From: Terrimonas ginsenosidimutans
Lineage (GTDB): Bacteria > Bacteroidota > Bacteroidia > Chitinophagales > Chitinophagaceae
Length of the DNA: 64,000 nucleotides
NCBI RefSeq assembly: GCF_022012415.1
Contig: NZ_JAKLTR010000008.1
Location: 1-64,000, forward strand
Reading direction: 5' to 3'
Below are positions 61,048-64,000 of the stretch, piece after piece (position 1 is the first letter of the stretch; each line of letters starts with the position of its first letter). Under the pieces are notes generated by a model. It had not been told where the DNA came from, ran no database searches, and saw only the letters and a program-made list of their open reading frames with translations. Made by a program: the position numbers and the translations under genes.

Positions 61048-63060
61048 CTACTTCTTCAGCTTTGAAGCCGCTGCACGGACATCATACAGGGTTTTGATCC
61101 TGACCGCGGAAGGCTTCGCAGACACTGCACCTTCTACCCGGACCCTCTTTTCAACTCCCGGTTCAAGATCAAAGTAGTTATCGCTCAGCTTTCCTTTCAA
61201 TCCAGGTATATCCACGAACACATATTTTGCAAATGAAGAGGCCGTCAGCACTAACTCACTACCCACCCATCTCCACTTTACTGCCGGATCTTTAAGCTCA
61301 AGATCTTTCGGATAGCCTTTATCTCTTGCTGGCAGATTTGCATCATCATACGTGTGTTTCACCGCATACCATGCAGCTTTGGGTTTACGGTCGTAGTAGT
61401 TCGTAATACTCCAACTGGCAACCGGCCAGCAATCATTCAATTGCCAAAGCAGCGTACCCATATTGTAAGGAGACTTGCTGCGGTGCATCAGGATCATATT
61501 CTTGAAGCCATAATACTGCACACACTGGGTGAGATACACATAATCTTCTACGCTGAGATGATTGATCACTGCAGAATCGATCATATATTTTTTCAGATAC
61601 CCTTCCAGTTTTTTGAATCCATTACCGGCGCGTTGATGATTCCGTAACACATCAGAGAAGAGATAACGGTCCTGAGGTTGCGTGATCGCCTCAATACTGC
61701 TATAGTCCGGCATGGCCTGCATACCATATTCGCTGATAAAACGCCCCGTATTCTTCTCGAACACTTCAAAGTCTTCACCTCCCCACCAGGTACCCCAGTA
61801 ATGACTGTCTCCTTCTGTCAGACTCTGAGACTGACTCCAGTGATAGCGGGGCGAGCTGCTGATGTATGGACGGCTCGGATCTACTTCTTTTAACCATTTC
61901 GGTATGCTATCCCGGAACATTCTTGTATAATCTTTCCATAATTTCACTGAGTCCGACTTTGAAATGCGGAATGAGCTATGCCATCCCCATTTGAAAAAGG
62001 CTTCTTCATCTTCATTATTCCCACACCACAGGACAATGGATTTATGATGACGCAGACGCTTCACCTGTTGAAATACTTCTTCTTTCACATTTTTGAAAAA
62101 AGCTTCGTCTCCGGGTATCATTGTTCCGGCAAACATAAAATCCTGCCAGACATAGATCCCTAATGAGTCGCAAAGGTCATAGAAATAATCATTTTCGTAG
62201 ATACCCCCGCCCCAAACACGCAGCATATTCATGTTGGCATCTTTCGCCATCATCAGCATCTTACGATAGTCATCCCTGGTCATTCTTGTAACAAAAGCGT
62301 CAGAAGGAATATAGTTAGCCCCCTTCATATACACAGGCTTACCATCTATTGCAAAATAGAAGGACGTTCCTTTCTCATCCGGCTTTTCCACCAGCTCAAC
62401 TTTTACTGGAGGAACGAATGGCTTTTCTGCCGGCTTTTCATCAAAGTATTCGAGACGCACATCTTTCCAGATGCCGCAGGTCGTGAACTTTGGTCCCCAA
62501 TCCCAGCCAAAATGAAACTGGGCTTTACGTACATAAGCGCGGGGATTATCCGGGATCACGTAAGGCAGGTCAGCCTTTGCAAATGAATCGACAATATTCT
62601 GTGCGGATCTGAAAACAACACGAAGGTCATTTGCGCCTGCTTTTAATAATGATCTCGCATCAACGCGCCACTGGCGGAACATATTATCCGCAGAAAGAGC
62701 CAGCTTTCCGTTAACATACACATCTGCATAGGTATCCAGCCCGTCAAAGACGAGCTCAGCTTGCTTTTTAGACAAAGCAGCCGGAGGCACAACGAACGAT
62801 GTTTTATACTCCCAGTCCTCCCGCTCTATCCATTGCAATTTCTTTTCATTATCCCTGTAAAAAGGATCGCCGATCAGTTTATTGGCTAAAAGATCTGTGT
62901 GTACTTCGCCGGGCACTTTAGCGGGATACCAGCGGGCCTCATCTGCTTCCCGGAATTGCCAGCCTTTTGTGATGGCTATGGAATTTACCTGTGCCGCAGC
63001 GGTCAATGCCAGGAAGGTTCCAGCAACAGCAGCGGCTATATTTTTAAGATCAGCTTTCAT
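61048..63060 (-). CDS. GH2 beta-mannosidase lacking its middle domain
   Basis: This 670-aa exported enzyme has a signal peptide ending TAAAQ. A sugar-binding domain (about 30-205; WYPAKVPGEVHTDLLANKLIGDPFYR and FHFGWDWGPKF) is followed by a (beta/alpha)8 domain (about 230-580) with acid/base Glu350 in LWCGNNEDE and nucleophile Glu444 in FISEYGMQAMP, both intact, and a C-terminal Ig-like domain. Beta-mannosidases of this type are usually 820-860 aa. The Ig-like domain expected between the two is absent: GIWKDVRLEYFDE is joined by a short Pro/Lys linker to VELVEKPDEKGTSFYF. The reading frame is intact. It lies 2 bp after the GH125 gene, and together they would strip beta- and alpha-mannose from N-glycans or mannans. 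Confidence 0.92.
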   Translation of the reverse strand: MKADLKNIAAAVAGTFLALTAAAQVNSIAITKGWQFREADEARWYPAKVPGEVHTDLLANKLIGDPFYRDNEKKLQWIEREDWEYKTSFVVPPAALSKKQAELVFDGLDTYADVYVNGKLALSADNMFRQWRVDARSLLKAGANDLRVVFRSAQNIVDSFAKADLPYVIPDNPRAYVRKAQFHFGWDWGPKFTTCGIWKDVRLEYFDEKPAEKPFVPPVKVELVEKPDEKGTSFYFAIDGKPVYMKGANYIPSDAFVTRMTRDDYRKMLMMAKDANMNMLRVWGGGIYENDYFYDLCDSLGIYVWQDFMFAGTMIPGDEAFFKNVKEEVFQQVKRLRHHKSIVLWCGNNEDEEAFFKWGWHSSFRISKSDSVKLWKDYTRMFRDSIPKWLKEVDPSRPYISSSPRYHWSQSQSLTEGDSHYWGTWWGGEDFEVFEKNTGRFISEYGMQAMPDYSSIEAITQPQDRYLFSDVLRNHQRAGNGFKKLEGYLKKYMIDSAVINHLSVEDYVYLTQCVQYYGFKNMILMHRSKSPYNMGTLLWQLNDCWPVASWSITNYYDRKPKAAWYAVKHTYDDANLPARDKGYPKDLELKDPAVKWRWVGSELVLTASSFAKYVFVDIPGLKGKLSDNYFDLEPGVEKRVRVEGAVSAKPSAVRIKTLYDVRAAASKLKK

Positions 63061-63062
63061 CC

Positions 63063-64000
63063 TTATTTATTTAACAGTTGTGGGTGTTTCTGATAGACAT
63101 TCATGATCAGTTCTCCGAATAATGTATTTGCCCAGGCAAACCATTTACGGGTAAATTTCGCCGGGTCATTTTTATGAAATGATTCATGCATAAATCCTGT
63201 TCCGCCATGCGTTGCCTGCAACCAGGTAATGCACTGTTTGATCTCCGCGGGATTGGTAGTTGTCAGCCCGCGCATGATGATGCTCATTGGCCAGATCATG
63301 TCCATCCCTGCATGCGGCCCACCGATCCCTTCGCCTGCGCTTCCTTTAAAGAAGAAAGGATTTTCAGATGACCACACATAGCGTCGCGTATTCTGGTAGA
63401 CCGGATCGCTGGAATTTACTGAACCCAGATAAGGCATCGATAATAATGAAGGAACGTTCGCGTCATCCATCAGGTTAAAACTCCCGTATCCGTTCACTTC
63501 AAAGGCGTATATTTTACCAAACTTCGGATGCGTTGCAGTGGCATATTGTTTCAGTGCTGCAGACACTTCTTGCGCCAGTGCAGTGCATTCTTTTGCCAAT
63601 GCCTGGTCTTTATGGATAGCGTTCAACATTTCTGCCGCTTGTTTCAGGGACACTACCGCAAAGAAATTGGATGGGATCAGGAAGGGAAAGATCGTCGCAT
63701 CATCACTTGGGCGGAAAATAGAACAGATCAATCCAACCGGCTTCACCGGGTAACCATAGCCACTCAACGGCACACCGTCTGTAGCCCAGAAAGTAGTCCG
63801 TTGAAAAGTGTATGGACCATTGCCGTCTTTCCGTTGCTGTTCTTTAAATGTCTTCACCGTTAATACGATCGATTCCTTCCACGCAGCATCGAACGGAATA
63901 GTATCGCCTGTGATCTTCCAGTAGTGATATGCCAGGCGGATCGGATAACAAAGTGAATCGATCTCCCACTTGCGCTCATGTACACCCGGCTTCATATCCG
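63063..64000 (-). CDS. GH125 exo-alpha-mannosidase, 5' end beyond the window
   Basis: At least 310 residues are visible, up to the window edge. The internal MKPGVHERKWEIDSLCYP is mid-protein in this family, so the true start lies beyond 64000. The (alpha/alpha)6 barrel shows WEIDSLCYPIRLAYHYW, FWATDGVPLSGYGYPV, FRPSDDATIFPFLIPSN, and GIGGPHAGMDMIWPMSIIMRGLTT with the catalytic region near GTGFMHESFHKNDP. GH125 enzymes are metal-independent alpha-1,6-mannosidases. The adjacent GH2 beta-mannosidase suggests degradation of N-glycan cores or mannoprotein. Confidence 0.9.
   Translation of the reverse strand, partial: DMKPGVHERKWEIDSLCYPIRLAYHYWKITGDTIPFDAAWKESIVLTVKTFKEQQRKDGNGPYTFQRTTFWATDGVPLSGYGYPVKPVGLICSIFRPSDDATIFPFLIPSNFFAVVSLKQAAEMLNAIHKDQALAKECTALAQEVSAALKQYATATHPKFGKIYAFEVNGYGSFNLMDDANVPSLLSMPYLGSVNSSDPVYQNTRRYVWSSENPFFFKGSAGEGIGGPHAGMDMIWPMSIIMRGLTTTNPAEIKQCITWLQATHGGTGFMHESFHKNDPAKFTRKWFAWANTLFGELIMNVYQKHPQLLNK

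Overview
The window reads as a chromosomal segment of a Bacteroidota bacterium, most likely of the Chitinophagaceae. The support is two SusC/SusD pairs, a one-piece hybrid two-component regulator, a CCDC81-type HU-domain protein, an orphan FtsX/MacB-type permease, many carbohydrate-active enzymes, and upstream matches to the Bacteroidota -7 promoter box TAnnTTTG. No rRNA, tRNA, phage, insertion sequence or CRISPR array was recognised. The genus is not determined from this sequence.

1-24 kb is mostly housekeeping and stress genes. It holds an FKBP-type isomerase lipoprotein, a small membrane protein, the HU-domain protein with a coupled cupin, a Tat-exported phospholipase C, and a four-gene operon (DUF2024, an 84-aa protein, group III truncated hemoglobin, MarR regulator). 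A perfect palindrome overlapping the -7 box in front of that operon is a good candidate operator for its own MarR. Next come an AIM24-family protein, a 2071-aa alpha-2-macroglobulin with a SusC-plug-like insert in the bait-region position, an ABC permease, an AraC regulator, a DUF885 protein, an M1 peptidase, a UspA-like protein and exonuclease III.

24-31 kb carries a GH51 alpha-L-arabinofuranosidase beside a Nudix-type regulator resembling the Bacteroidota arabinose regulator AraR, a lipoprotein, a DinB protein, a GH27 alpha-galactosidase and a glycolipid-binding-fold protein.

31.7-41.2 kb is the most unusual metabolic locus: SusC, SusD, a RuBisCO-like protein, a DUF1537 acid-sugar kinase, an Asp/Glu-racemase-family protein keeping one of two catalytic cysteines, and a BASS-type anion symporter. 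By analogy with the D-apionate (3-oxo-isoapionate) routes that use DUF1537 kinases and RuBisCO-like decarboxylases, I infer catabolism of a branched or four-to-five-carbon acid sugar. The SusCD pair and the racemase-family member would be new combinations.

41.2-42.6 kb has no intact gene. It is dominated by a nested imperfect palindrome of about 870 bp, followed by a gene remnant and strong terminators.

42.6-58 kb is a complete polysaccharide utilisation locus on the minus strand (SusC, SusD, agarase-like GH-A hydrolase, heparinase II/III-like lyase, SASA acetylesterase) with a divergent hybrid two-component regulator. It suggests an acetylated, uronic-acid-containing glycan. An AraC regulator diverging from a quinone-oxidoreductase-like gene follows.

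58-64 kb has a UPF0173 hydrolase and an alpha/beta-mannoside pair, a GH2 beta-mannosidase lacking its middle Ig-like domain and a GH125 alpha-mannosidase cut by the window edge.

Many intergenic gaps contain long imperfect hairpins built from short repeated words that differ from site to site. Together with the 870-bp palindrome these are the main structure that gene annotation does not explain.
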